A stretch of DNA of 64,000 bases from Bradyrhizobium liaoningense. GTDB taxonomy: Bacteria; Pseudomonadota; Alphaproteobacteria; Rhizobiales; Xanthobacteraceae. The stretch lies in NCBI RefSeq assembly GCF_018130825.1, contig NZ_JAFCJS010000004.1, forward strand, positions 248,001 to 312,000, given 5' to 3'. Positions 47,144 through 55,944 of this stretch are shown piece after piece; the first letter of the stretch is position 1; each line of letters starts with the position of its first letter. The notes beneath the pieces are model-generated. The model did no database searches. It saw only the letters and a list, made by a program, of their open reading frames with translations, and had not been told where the DNA came from. The position numbers were made by a program, and so were the translations under genes.

Positions 47144-48381
47144 GATGCCGCAGCGCCCCGCGTCAACCGTCCCCGGTTCAAGATCGTCTTCGGATCGAAA
47201 CTGGCGCGCACCCGCTCGCTCAGGGCCGCGATGCCGGGCGCCTGCGGATGGAACACATCGACATCGCGCCTGACGTCCTCGGCCGCCCGGATCAGCGTGG
47301 CGTGCCCTCCAACCGCATTCGCGCACGCACGCACGACCGGGGCATGCGCGTCGCCCTTCGGCGGCAATGCGGCCCAGATCAATCCGCCGCCCCAATCATA
47401 GATCACGTCGCCGCCGGTCTCGCGCGCCAATCGCGTCCCGAGCGCCGCACCCGATGCCGGCGGGCAGACGATCCGCCAGACCGGCCAGGCCCCCAGCGCG
47501 CCGCCGGCCGCAAACGGCAGGACGTCGCGCAGCGTGGCCCATAGCGCGGACGACGCCGCGTCCTCGATCAGAGTTGCGGTTCCGAAGGGCGCCAGCAGTT
47601 CACGCAGCGAGCCGGCGCGGTGGGCGGCGGAGGCGGTGATGCCCTCGAGCCGCAGTGCGGTCAGCGCCTCGCCCTCGCCTGCAATGTCGCCAAGCCCGTC
47701 GGTCCTGGCCCGAAACGCCGATTTCGGCAGGTGCGCGGCACCGGAGACGTCAAAGGGCGAGCCCAGCGCCGCGGTCATCGCCTTGTTGGCGGCGGCATCA
47801 TCTAACCCGCGCAGCAGCAGCGTCCGCTCGGCCTCGGGCTTCGGCATCACCTTGAGCGTGACCTCGGTCATCACCGACAGCGTGCCCCAGGACCCCGCGA
47901 GCAGCTTGCAGAGGTCGTAGCCGGTGACGTTCTTCACCACCTTGCCGCCGGTCTTGAAGCTGTCGCCGAAACCGGAAACGGCATGCGCGCCGAGCAGGTG
48001 ATCGCGCGCCCCGCCCGCCCGGATGCGCCGCGGCCCGGCGAGCCCGGCCGCAATCATGCCGCCGATGGTGCCTGATACCGGCGTGCCGAGCAGCGGAGCG
48101 GTGTTCATCGGCTCGAAGGCGAATTGCTGGTTCTTGGCATCGATCAGCGACAGCACGTCGGCCAGCGGCGCGCCGGCCTGGAGCGTCACGATCAATTCGT
48201 TGGGCTCGTAGGAGGTGACGGCATTCAGCGCGGAGACGTCGAGCACGGCGTTGGTCGCCATGGCGTGGCCGATGCTGCGCTTGGAGCCATGGCCGATGAT
48301 CTCGAGCGGCTGCTCGTTGGCAATCGCCGCGCGCACCACCTCTTCGACGTCTTTGGCGTCTCTGACCCTGAGCGTATCCAC
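47140..48381 (-). CDS. glcE: Glycolate oxidase FAD-binding subunit GlcE
   Basis: A 413-residue GlcE. The FAD-binding region has GHGSKRSIGHAM, GTPVSGTIGGMIAAGLAG and GGKVVKNVTGYDLCKLLAGS. The C-terminus ends FDPKTILNRGR, as in related flavoproteins. The start is GTG, since the frame has no closer ATG, and its ribosome binding site is weak. It is coupled to glcF by a 4-base overlap. GlcD lies 760 bases away, beyond an opposite-strand gene. Confidence 0.93.
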   Translation of the reverse strand: MDTLRVRDAKDVEEVVRAAIANEQPLEIIGHGSKRSIGHAMATNAVLDVSALNAVTSYEPNELIVTLQAGAPLADVLSLIDAKNQQFAFEPMNTAPLLGTPVSGTIGGMIAAGLAGPRRIRAGGARDHLLGAHAVSGFGDSFKTGGKVVKNVTGYDLCKLLAGSWGTLSVMTEVTLKVMPKPEAERTLLLRGLDDAAANKAMTAALGSPFDVSGAAHLPKSAFRARTDGLGDIAGEGEALTALRLEGITASAAHRAGSLRELLAPFGTATLIEDAASSALWATLRDVLPFAAGGALGAWPVWRIVCPPASGAALGTRLARETGGDVIYDWGGGLIWAALPPKGDAHAPVVRACANAVGGHATLIRAAEDVRRDVDVFHPQAPGIAALSERVRASFDPKTILNRGRLTRGAAAS

Positions 48382-48602
48382 GGGAAAAGGCGGTAGCGAA
48401 ATTCGCCGCCAAAATCAAATGCGGCGTGACGCCAGCGGCCACCGCCGTGCGATTGGAATCCTGCCGGACGCCAACATCGACGCTTCGATCATCATCGATA
48501 CGTTCACGACATCGACACTTCGATCATCGGCGAACCAAAGCCGGCGGGCCATCGCTACGAATCTGCGCCGATCGCAGTCGCGATCAACCGATGGAGGCAG
48601 AC

Positions 48603-49091
48603 ATGAAGCGATCGACAGATGAGCGGCTGGTGCCGCGCGCCAACGAAGCGTTCAGCCGCAGGTCGGTCGTCCGCGCCTTCGGTGCCGTGCTGGCGATCTA
48701 CCTCTCGCCATGGACGGCGGCGTCATCTCAAGCCCAGCAGCAAGGAGGAAGGACCATGAACCACTATGCCACGCAGAAATCTCTCAGCGACGCCGTCGAC
48801 GGCGGCGGCCTGCTGGTCGTCGCGCAATGGGAGGCGAAGCCCGGCGAGGCCGACACGGTCGCAGGGATCCTCGACCGTTTCCTGCCGGAGGCGCAGCGCG
48901 AGGACGGCGTCAAGCTGTTCCTGATCTCGCGGGCGAAGGACAATCCGGCCCAATTCCTGTTCTACGAGCTGTTCCGCGACGAGGCCGCCTTCAAGGCGCA
49001 CCAGGAGAGCGCGCATTTCAAGAGCTACATCGCCGGCCAGGCGCTGCCGCTATTGGCGAAGCGCGAGCGGGCGCAATACGGGCTGCTGTGA
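48603..49091 (+). CDS. Exported antibiotic biosynthesis monooxygenase-like protein
   Basis: A 162-residue protein. Its N-terminus (SRRSVVRAFGAVLAIYLSPW) looks like a Tat or Sec signal. The mature domain is an ABM (antibiotic biosynthesis monooxygenase-like) dimeric barrel: LLVVAQWEAKPGEADTVAGI and FLFYELFRDEAAFKAHQES. Such domains oxidise small aromatics or act as small-molecule binders. GGAGGCAGAC precedes the ATG at 48603. A second, also strong site, AGGAGGAAGGACC, precedes an in-frame ATG at 48756, which would give a 111-residue cytoplasmic form. Confidence 0.8.
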   Translation: MKRSTDERLVPRANEAFSRRSVVRAFGAVLAIYLSPWTAASSQAQQQGGRTMNHYATQKSLSDAVDGGGLLVVAQWEAKPGEADTVAGILDRFLPEAQREDGVKLFLISRAKDNPAQFLFYELFRDEAAFKAHQESAHFKSYIAGQALPLLAKRERAQYGLL

Positions 49092-49101
49092 GGCTCGCGG
49101 A

Positions 49102-49130
49102 GAAGGGCCCGCACCGCGGGCCCTTCCTTT
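49102..49130. terminator. Bidirectional terminator between ABM gene and glcD
   Basis: 11-bp stem GAAGGGCCCGC/GCGGGCCCTTC with a 3-base loop. Plus-strand tail CTTTC. It lies between two convergent genes. Confidence 0.65.
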
Positions 49131-49139
49131 CACGAGCGC

Positions 49140-50633
49140 CTAGAACCGCGGAATGTCCGGAAACGCCAGCTTGCCCGCGTGCACATGCATGCGGCCGAGC
49201 TCGGCGCAGCGGTGCAGCGTCGGGAACACTTTTCCGGGATTGAGCAGGCCCTGCGCGTCGAAGGCGCATTTCAGGCGCTGCTGCTGATTGAGGTCGATCT
49301 CGGTGAACATGTCGCCCATGAGATCGCGTTTCTCGATGCCGACGCCGTGCTCGCCGGTCAGCACGCCGCCGAACTCGACGCAGGCGCGCAGGATGTCGGC
49401 GCCGAACGCCTCGGCGCGCTCGATCTCGCCGGGCTTGTTGGCATCGTAGAGGATCAGCGGGTGCAGATTGCCGTCGCCGGCGTGGAACACGTTGGCGCAG
49501 CCGAGCTGGTATTTTTCGCCGAGCTCGCGGATACGCGCCAGCGCCTTCGGCAGCGCGCCGCGCGGGATGGTGCCGTCCATGCAGAGATAGTCGGGCGAGA
49601 TGCGGCCGACGGCCGGGAATGCAGCCTTGCGGCCGGCCCAGAACAGGTTGCGCTCGGCTTCCGAGGTCGAGATCTGGCAGGTGGTCGAGCCGCAGGCATT
49701 GGCGATGGTCTCGACGCGCGTGATCAGCTCGTCGACTTCGATCTTCGGACCGTCGAGCTCGATGATCAGCAGCGCTTCGACATCGAGCGGATAGCCGGCA
49801 TGGACGAAAGCTTCGGCGGCGTGGATCGCGGGCCTGTCCATCATTTCCATGCCGCCGGGAATGATGCCGGCGCCGATGATGCGCGCCACGCATTCGCCGG
49901 CGGCCTCGACCTGCGCAAAGCCGACCATCAGCGCGCGCGCCGTTTCCGGCTTTTGCAGGATGCGCACCGTGATCTCGGTGATGACGCCGAGCAGGCCTTC
50001 GGAGCCGGTGATGACGCCCATCAGATCGTAGCCGGCGTTCTCGCACCCCTTGCCGCCGATGCGCAGGATCTCACCGCTCATCAGGACAATCTCGCAACCG
50101 AGCACGTTGTTGGTGGTCATGCCGTATTTCAGGCAGTGCACGCCGCCGGAATTCTCCGCGACATTGCCGCCGATCGAGCAGGCGATCTGCGAGGACGGAT
50201 CGGGTGCGTAATAGAAGCCGGCATGCGCGACCGCCTGGCTGATGGCGAGATTGGTGACGCCAGGCTCGGTGACGACGACGCGGTTGTCGAAATCGATCTC
50301 GCGGATGCGCTTGAACTTGCCGAGGCCGAGCAGCACGCCGTCTTCAAGCGGCAGCGCGCCGCCTGATAGCGACGTGCCGGAGCCGCGCGGCACCACCTTG
50401 ATACCGTGCTCGGCACAATATTTCAGGACGAGCGAGACCTGCTCGGTCGTGTCGGGCAGCACCACGACCATCGGCGGCTGCCGATAGGCGGTCAGCCCGT
50501 CGGATTCATAGGCCCGCATCTCGGCGGCACTGTCGATCACGCCCTCGCCTGGCACGATCGCGCGCAAGGCGGCGACGATCTCGCTGCGGCGCGCCAGCAC
50601 TTTCTGGTCGCTCGCGGGCATCATGATGGCCAT
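49140..50633 (-). CDS. glcD: Glycolate oxidase FAD-linked subunit GlcD
   Basis: A 497-residue GlcD. The FAD PP-loop region is VVPRGSGTSLSGGALP near residue 84, followed by CSIGGNVAENSGGVHCLKYG. The C-terminal cap has NVFHAGDGNLHPLI and GVLTGEHGVGIEKRD, typical of GlcD/DLD proteins. It is the catalytic subunit of glycolate oxidase. The gene is separated from glcEF by the ABM gene on the opposite strand, so it must have its own promoter, while glcEF have another. Confidence 0.95.
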   Translation of the reverse strand: MAIMMPASDQKVLARRSEIVAALRAIVPGEGVIDSAAEMRAYESDGLTAYRQPPMVVVLPDTTEQVSLVLKYCAEHGIKVVPRGSGTSLSGGALPLEDGVLLGLGKFKRIREIDFDNRVVVTEPGVTNLAISQAVAHAGFYYAPDPSSQIACSIGGNVAENSGGVHCLKYGMTTNNVLGCEIVLMSGEILRIGGKGCENAGYDLMGVITGSEGLLGVITEITVRILQKPETARALMVGFAQVEAAGECVARIIGAGIIPGGMEMMDRPAIHAAEAFVHAGYPLDVEALLIIELDGPKIEVDELITRVETIANACGSTTCQISTSEAERNLFWAGRKAAFPAVGRISPDYLCMDGTIPRGALPKALARIRELGEKYQLGCANVFHAGDGNLHPLILYDANKPGEIERAEAFGADILRACVEFGGVLTGEHGVGIEKRDLMGDMFTEIDLNQQQRLKCAFDAQGLLNPGKVFPTLHRCAELGRMHVHAGKLAFPDIPRF

Positions 50634-50863
50634 ATTACGAAGCCTTCGTCCGATGGAGGAAATTGTCCCGCCAAATCAATCATGTCTTGCCCTCTTTGGG
50701 TAGGGTCCTCCGAAGGTCGCATTGCTTTGTTGCAGCGCAAGTTCTCTCTGGGGCAAGTCGGCTATCAGGAAACCTGTCAAAGTTTCGCGGCTTGTCCACC
50801 TGCATCGGACCTGCCAAAACCACGACCCTCCATCTGACCCGGGAAGAGACGAAGAGCACCCTT

Positions 50864-51274
50864 ATGACAAAACTGACTTTCGGCGCGCTGGTTGCCCTCG
50901 CCATGACGGCCGCAGCGTCCACTGCCATATCTTCCAAAGCGATGGCGCAGGACGCCGCTGCAGGCAAGACGTCGTTCAACAAGTGCCTGGCGTGCCACGC
51001 CATCGGCGAAGGCGCCAAGAACAAGGTCGGCCCCGAGCTCAACGGCCTCAACGGCCGCAAATCGGGAACTGCGCCGGACTACAGCTATTCGGATGCGAAC
51101 AAGAATTCCGGCATCACCTGGGACGAAGCGACCTTCAAGGAATACATCAAGGACCCCAAGGCCAAGATCCCCGGCACCAAGATGGCATTCGCGGGCATCA
51201 AGAACGAGACCGAGATCAACAATCTCTGGACCTTCATCGCGCAGTACGACAAGGACGGGAAGATCAAGCAGTAA
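50864..51274 (+). CDS. Class I c-type cytochrome (c550/c2-like)
   Basis: A 136-residue protein with a signal peptide (FGALVALAMTAAASTAISSKAMA). The heme site CLACH is at residues 41-45, and the sixth ligand is M106 in GTKMAFAG. It is a soluble periplasmic electron carrier resembling rhizobial CycA (cytochrome c550). Whether it takes electrons from glycolate oxidation next door is unknown, since that complex feeds quinones. A long terminator follows. Confidence 0.92.
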   Translation: MTKLTFGALVALAMTAAASTAISSKAMAQDAAAGKTSFNKCLACHAIGEGAKNKVGPELNGLNGRKSGTAPDYSYSDANKNSGITWDEATFKEYIKDPKAKIPGTKMAFAGIKNETEINNLWTFIAQYDKDGKIKQ

Positions 51275-51291
51275 GCGCGCGAACGGCGACC

Positions 51292-51339
51292 GCCGGAGCT
51301 TCGGTTCTGATCGAATCAGAACCGAAGCTCCGGCTTTTT
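51292..51339 (+). terminator. Rho-independent terminator after cytochrome c
   Basis: About 20-bp stem GCCGGAGCTTCGGTTCTGAT paired with its complement, a loop of about 3 bases, then TTTTT. An unusually long, strong terminator. Confidence 0.9.
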
Positions 51340-51391
51340 GTTTTGGCAGGTTTCTTCACGCGAACCGGTATCCCCTTCGCTCGAAAACGCT

Positions 51392-52375
51392 TTAATCGGC
51401 GACGGCCTGCGCCGGGACGATGTTTCCGATCATCGTCTCGATCTCCGCCTTCACCAAATCCGGCACGGCGTTCTGCACCATGTGGCCGAGATCAGGCAGC
51501 ACGATCAGCTTCGCGTTCGGCACCAATGCTGCGAAGGGGCGCGCGTGGATCTCGGTTTTCACAGTCTTGTCGGGCTCGCCCGCGATGATCGTGACCGGCG
51601 CCTTGATCTCGCCATAGCGCGCGACTTGCGCGGCGACCGACTCCTTCAGCGTCACCAGATCATAGGCATTGGCGACGAATTCGCGCGGGCGCAGCAATAG
51701 CGGCGTCGCGGAATCCTGCACGAAACCATCCGGCATAACTTGCGGCAAGAACACGTTGCGCGCGCCGGACTCAGTGACGAAATAGCCGAGCGGCAGCGTG
51801 ATGGTGTAGGCGAGCAGCGGGCCGATCACCGGCGTTGCGATGATCTCGTTGTAGCGCCCGACGCCGCCGCGCCAGGGATGCGTGACGGGTGCCAGCATCA
51901 CGAGGCCGGCGACGCGGGCCGGATGATCGAGTGCGATCCGCGCGCCGAGCGCGCCGCTCCAGGAATGCACGACGAAGACCGCGCGCTCGATTCCGAGCTT
52001 TTGAAGCGCCTCGTCGATCATCCGCGCCTGAACCTGCGGCGTCGAATCCTGCCGCCGCGCGCGCGTGCTCCAGCCGTGGCCGGGACGGTCGACCAGGATG
52101 ACGCGATGGTTTTTCGCGAGCAGATCGCCGAGCGGACGCCGCATCACTTCGAGATTGGAGCTCGCGCCATGCAGCATCACGATCGGCAGGCCAGCCTCGT
52201 GCGGGCCGATGTCGACGACGTGAAGCACTGCGCCGTCGACCTCGATCATGCGGCCCTGCGGCGGAAAGGCGCGCTGCACGGCGACGACACCGGCTTGCGT
52301 GACCAGCGCCAGCAGGACCAGCGCCGTCACGACTGACATCACGATCATGGAGAGAATCCGGGCGATCCAGGGCAC
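51392..52375 (-). CDS. Membrane-anchored alpha/beta hydrolase
   Basis: A 327-residue protein. A hydrophobic N-terminal helix (SVVTALVLLALVTQAGVVAV) anchors it. The hydrolase core has IVMLHGASSN, VDRPGHGWS, the serine elbow VHSWSGALG, and a late DLGHMVQ. The elbow carries S-W-S-G, so Ser is the likely nucleophile. Substrate is unknown. The GTG start at 52375 and an ATG at 52348 are both possible, as neither has a strong site. Confidence 0.8.
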   Translation of the reverse strand: MPWIARILSMIVMSVVTALVLLALVTQAGVVAVQRAFPPQGRMIEVDGAVLHVVDIGPHEAGLPIVMLHGASSNLEVMRRPLGDLLAKNHRVILVDRPGHGWSTRARRQDSTPQVQARMIDEALQKLGIERAVFVVHSWSGALGARIALDHPARVAGLVMLAPVTHPWRGGVGRYNEIIATPVIGPLLAYTITLPLGYFVTESGARNVFLPQVMPDGFVQDSATPLLLRPREFVANAYDLVTLKESVAAQVARYGEIKAPVTIIAGEPDKTVKTEIHARPFAALVPNAKLIVLPDLGHMVQNAVPDLVKAEIETMIGNIVPAQAVAD

Positions 52376-52678
52376 TTCACAATTACGAGCGTGGCACGTG
52401 GCAGTTTCGCCCCGGGCCCTTCGGCACTTCCACAGAAATTAAGGGGCTGTGGATATGTCCACAATTGCCAAACATAAAAAAACAAATGGAATCAATGTTG
52501 TTGCCCTGCGACACGCGAGCTTCGGACCAGCTTCATGCGACCGTCATCGCGGCTTCCATATAATCGCCACGGTCGGTTCCGCCATTTAGGCGCGGGTGGG
52601 CGCCGATCCTCCTCGCAGCCAGGGAGCTGCGGGAAAGACCGGCAGGATTTTGTCCTGGTTTGAACCGGAGGATTTTCG
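52376..52678. other. Intergenic region, AT-richer
   Basis: No gene is supported. An A-run (ACATAAAAAAACAAATGGAAT) near 52474 lies in a stretch notably poorer in GC than its surroundings. It probably contains promoters for the flanking genes. Confidence 0.4.
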
Positions 52679-52861
52679 ATGAGCTTCAGATCGAACGATA
52701 CTGCGATCGACGAGATCGTGGCGAGCTGCAACGGCGACCTGCGCGGTGCCGTGCGGGCGCTGCTCCTGATCAACGAGCATCTCGAGGCGGAGCTTGCCAA
52801 GGCCTACGCCGCGGCGGCCGATCGCGGCCTCGCCGAGCGCGGCGGCAGCGTCCTGCATTAG
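52679..52861 (+). CDS. Small hypothetical protein
   Basis: A 60-residue protein beginning MSFRSNDTAIDEIVASCNGD and continuing with two predicted helices (RGAVRALLLINEHLEAELAK). The Asp/Glu-rich helix pair looks folded, but no family was recognised. CCGGAGGATTTTCG before the ATG is a strong ribosome binding site. Its stop overlaps the next gene's stop by 4 bases, in the opposite direction. Confidence 0.75.
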   Translation: MSFRSNDTAIDEIVASCNGDLRGAVRALLLINEHLEAELAKAYAAAADRGLAERGGSVLH

Positions 52862-53124
52862 CCCTGGTTCGTACCGTCCTCGGCCTTTTCCTCGTCGGGG
52901 GCGAGCGCCGGACAGGCGCGAATCGTAGAGCGGGCAAGCTTGGCATCGGCCCTGGACTTGTAGGGACCGTCGCCGAACCAGATATCGCCGATGATGACCG
53001 GATTGCTGGTCACGATGTCGCATCTGCCGGTGGCGCGATTGCCGACCACCCAGAACAGTCCGTCGGCGAGACTCATCGTTCCCGACGCGAGCAGCAAGCT
53101 ACCCGCAAAGATCAAACGCTTCAT
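52858..53124 (-). CDS. Small exported protein, unknown
   Basis: An 88-residue protein with a signal peptide (LIFAGSLLLASGTMSLA). The mature part, LFWVVGNRATGRCDIVTSNP, is short with two cysteines and ends in an acidic stretch. No domain was recognised. GGAGCAAAGCC precedes the ATG. It converges on the small gene at 52679. Confidence 0.75.
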   Translation of the reverse strand: MKRLIFAGSLLLASGTMSLADGLFWVVGNRATGRCDIVTSNPVIIGDIWFGDGPYKSRADAKLARSTIRACPALAPDEEKAEDGTNQG

Positions 53125-53248
53125 GGCTTTGCTCCTGCGATGCAGGTAAGCCTATGGCCGTGCCGGCAATAGACCTCAAAACGCCGCGCATGCGATCTTG
53201 GTTAATCCAAAGACGCCGCGTTCCCTCAAGAAATGATCGAGTTCTCGG

Positions 53249-53890
53249 CTAGATGTCGCGACCTTCGACCTTCTCGGTCAGCGCCTTGACCTGATCGGGG
53301 ATCTTCTCGAGGTGCGGATTGACGGCGAGCGCCTTGCGGTAGGCCTCGAGCGCACGCTTCTCGTCGCCGACCTCCTGCATGATCATACCGAGCCCTGCGA
53401 GCGCGCCGAAATGGCGGGGCTCCCGGATCAGCACCTCGCGGATGTCGGCGAGCGAGCGGCCGTAATCGTTCTGCATGTAATGGAGCGTGGCGCGGCGGTT
53501 CCAGGCCTCGATGTAATCGGGCCTGAGCTTGATCACCGAATCCAGCAGCTTGATCGCGATCTCGATCTTCTGCGCATCGACCGCGGTCTTGGCCCGCGAC
53601 ATCAAGAGCGCCGCGGTGTCGCTCGGGGTCTGCAGCCAGATCGCCCAGATCCGCGCCTCGACATGCTTGGCGCTGGCCTCATCAGGCGCCGCCTTCAGCG
53701 CGCCGAACAGGAAATCGAGATTCTTGCTGCGGTCGACCTTGGGCAGCTTGGGCGGCGCCTCCGGCAGCTTCTTCTGCTTGCCGGGCGGGGGCGGCGGCTC
53801 AATCTGCTGCGCCAGCGCCGGAGCGAGGCCGGTGGCGCTCAGGACAAGAGCCAGGCACAGCGTGCGCACGAAAGGGAATCTCACTGCCAT
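53249..53890 (-). CDS. Exported tetratricopeptide-repeat protein
   Basis: A 213-residue protein with a signal peptide (LCLALVLSATGLAPALA), a Pro/Lys-rich linker (PPPPPGKQKKLPEAPPKLPK) and about four TPR units, e.g. AWNRRATLHYMQNDYGRSLA and ALEAYRKALAVNPHL. It probably acts as a periplasmic scaffold for protein-protein contacts. Partner unknown. No clear ribosome binding site was seen before the ATG. Confidence 0.85.
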   Translation of the reverse strand: MAVRFPFVRTLCLALVLSATGLAPALAQQIEPPPPPGKQKKLPEAPPKLPKVDRSKNLDFLFGALKAAPDEASAKHVEARIWAIWLQTPSDTAALLMSRAKTAVDAQKIEIAIKLLDSVIKLRPDYIEAWNRRATLHYMQNDYGRSLADIREVLIREPRHFGALAGLGMIMQEVGDEKRALEAYRKALAVNPHLEKIPDQVKALTEKVEGRDI

Positions 53891-53997
53891 GGTGAAAGTC
53901 TAAACGCGCAAAGCCGCCCTTGCAAAGCAAAGGCGGCGTCAAACTCGTGTGAGACCGTGGTCTTGCGGGGCGCGCGAAGGCGACCGCGAGGGCAGTA

Positions 53998-54123
53998 TCA
54001 GCCCTGGCGAGCCTTGAAGCGGCGCTGCACCTTGTTGATCACATAGACCCGGCCCTTGCGGCGGACCAGGCGGTTGGCGCGATGGCGACCGCGCAGCGAT
54101 TTCAGCGAGTTACGGACCTTCAT
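53998..54123 (-). CDS. rpmJ: 50S ribosomal protein L36, zinc-free form
   Basis: A 41-residue L36 (MKVRNSLKSLRGRHRANRLV then KGRVYVINK). It lacks the four zinc-binding residues (CXXC...CXXXXH) of standard L36, so it is the C-minus paralogue that replaces the zinc form when zinc is scarce, or the sole L36 of the genome. It stands alone on the minus strand. Confidence 0.95.
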   Translation of the reverse strand: MKVRNSLKSLRGRHRANRLVRRKGRVYVINKVQRRFKARQG

Positions 54124-54463
54124 GGCAGAATCCTGAACGTTCGAAAGGCCGTTTTCGGCACTACCGTTTCGGCACGCGCGAATGTGGCAAAATGAGATCT
54201 TTCCCGCTGGCAGACCGACCGCCCGGGACGGGGCGGTTCTTAAGGCATGGCGGGAGGTCATGTCAATGTTAACTGCCCGGTTCCGAACCGGCAATTTCGC
54301 GAAAACAACCCCATGCACAGTAGAAGGGGCCGGATCGGCCGGATCCCCTCCTCAGAGGCCAGGCACAGCAACGACTTTTGCAGGCAGCGGTTTTGCCTCC
54401 AGCGACGCCTTGCCAAATTCGTTATATCATATAATCAATTTGGCAACCCTCGGGAGGAAACCA
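54124..54463. other. Intergenic region, rpmJ/amidohydrolase
   Basis: No gene is supported. It holds the second copy of the 24-nt conserved element and must contain both flanking promoters. No other motif was recognised. Confidence 0.4.
54300..54323. repeat. 24-nt conserved intergenic element (copy 2)
   Basis: Shares 23 of 24 bases with 9656-9679, including the exact core ACAACCCCATGCACAGTAG. On the minus strand it lies about 180 bases before rpmJ; on the plus strand 140 before the amidohydrolase. Confidence 0.6.
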
Positions 54464-55348
54464 ATGCCGAAGCTGAAGCTGCCCAATATCGACGATGTCG
54501 TCGCCATCGACATCCACACCCATGCCGAGGAGCCCTGCGGCTGTCACGCCGATGACGGCTATGACGACTTCCAGGCGCAGATGGCGGAATACTTCAAGTC
54601 GCCGAACAAGCATCCGCCGACGGTGCCGGAGACCGCGGCCTACTACCGCTCCAAGAACATCGCCGCCGTGATCTTCCCGGTCGATGCCGAGCGCGAGACC
54701 GGCTTCCGCCGCTACAACAATTACGAGATGCTGGAGGTCGCCTCCGATCATCTCGACGTCCTCATCCCTTTCGTCTCGATCGACCCGCACAAGGGCAAGC
54801 TCGGGGCACGCGAAGCGCGCAAGCTGATCGAGGAATACGGCGTGCGCGGCTTCAAATTCCACCCGACCATGCAAGGCTTCTACGCCAACGACCGCATGGC
54901 CTATCCGCTCTACGAAGAGATCAACAATGGCGGCGCGATCGCGCTGTTCCACACCGGCCAGACCGGCGTCGGCTCGGGCATGCCCGGCGGCATGGGGATG
55001 CGGCTGAAATATTCCAACCCGATGTACATGGACGACGTCGCGGCCGATTTCCCCGACCTCAAGATCATCCTCGCCCACCCCTCCTTCCCCTGGCAGGAAG
55101 AGGCGCTGTCGGTCGCGACCCACAAGCCCAACGTCTACATCGATCTCTCGGGCTGGTCGCCGAAGTATTTCCCGCCGATCCTGGTGCGCTACATCAACTC
55201 GATTTTGCAGGACAAGATGCTGTTCGGCTCGGACTGGCCGGTGATCACGCCGGACCGCTGGCTGTCGGACTTCGCCAAGATCGACATCCGCGACGAGATC
55301 CGGCCGAAGGTGCTCAAGGCCAACGCGCGCAAGCTGCTGGGGATCTAG
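54464..55348 (+). CDS. Amidohydrolase-family metal hydrolase (Amidohydro_2 type)
   Basis: A 294-residue TIM-barrel hydrolase. Metal ligands include H18 and H20 (IDIHTH), then FKFHPTMQGF, HTGQTGVG, LAHPSFPW and FGSDWP. This is the Amidohydro_2 branch that includes ACMSD-like decarboxylases and 4-oxalomesaconate hydratase, so it may decarboxylate or hydrate an aromatic breakdown product. The substrate is unknown. GGGAGGAAACCA precedes the ATG. Confidence 0.85.
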   Translation: MPKLKLPNIDDVVAIDIHTHAEEPCGCHADDGYDDFQAQMAEYFKSPNKHPPTVPETAAYYRSKNIAAVIFPVDAERETGFRRYNNYEMLEVASDHLDVLIPFVSIDPHKGKLGAREARKLIEEYGVRGFKFHPTMQGFYANDRMAYPLYEEINNGGAIALFHTGQTGVGSGMPGGMGMRLKYSNPMYMDDVAADFPDLKIILAHPSFPWQEEALSVATHKPNVYIDLSGWSPKYFPPILVRYINSILQDKMLFGSDWPVITPDRWLSDFAKIDIRDEIRPKVLKANARKLLGI

Positions 55349-55508
55349 GCGCGTTCGCGTAAATCGACGGAGTCGCTTGCTCGCTTGCAGCGGCTCCGCA
55401 GCGGACGCAACACCAAGTCCGTGCAGGGTCGAGCAGGCCACTTACGACGAGAAAGCGGCAGGATAGGCGCGATGTCCGCAGCAGGAGACCAAGCCGATAG
55501 ACGGGCCC

Positions 55509-55769
55509 TTACCGCACGTTTCCTTGGTACCTAAGCCCGATAGAGGGACCGCCCACAGCAAGATCCCGCGGCGGCTGATTGCCGAGATTCTGCAATGTCG
55601 GGGCCTGGTTTGGCGGTCTTTGCAGATTGGGGTAAACGAGGACGCCGTTTCTAATGACGGGCGCCGGTACATTCTGTCCTACAGTCTGCGCACGAGCATC
55701 GGCTGCAATCAGAACGGCGCCGAGCGCAAAGGCTGCACTTGCAAGAGAAATCGCTCTGCCAAACGTCAT
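55509..55769 (-). CDS. Small exported protein, unknown
   Basis: An 86-residue protein with a signal peptide (SLASAAFALGAVLIAADARA) and a Pro/Gln/Asn-rich mature part (PNLQRPPNQAPTLQNLGNQP). No family was recognised. GAGGATAGCCC precedes the ATG. Its GC content is lower than that of most of the window. Confidence 0.7.
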   Translation of the reverse strand: MTFGRAISLASAAFALGAVLIAADARAQTVGQNVPAPVIRNGVLVYPNLQRPPNQAPTLQNLGNQPPRDLAVGGPSIGLRYQGNVR

Positions 55770-55944
55770 GGGCTATCCTCAAAATAATCGACTTTAGGTA
55801 GAGCACGCCTGTTAGAGGTTATCAAGGCCGCCGCTTCGCCCAAACGCGACATTTACTGAACTTTAGCCCGTTGCCATGCACAACCAAAGCTTGTTGGGGC
55901 GCCAGCAAGCTCGACCAGATTTGCGGCGTGGTATTGGTAAGGCA

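Noticed and set aside
49179..50366. Plus-strand frame opposite glcD
   Set aside because: Shadow of glcD, which has full GlcD motifs.
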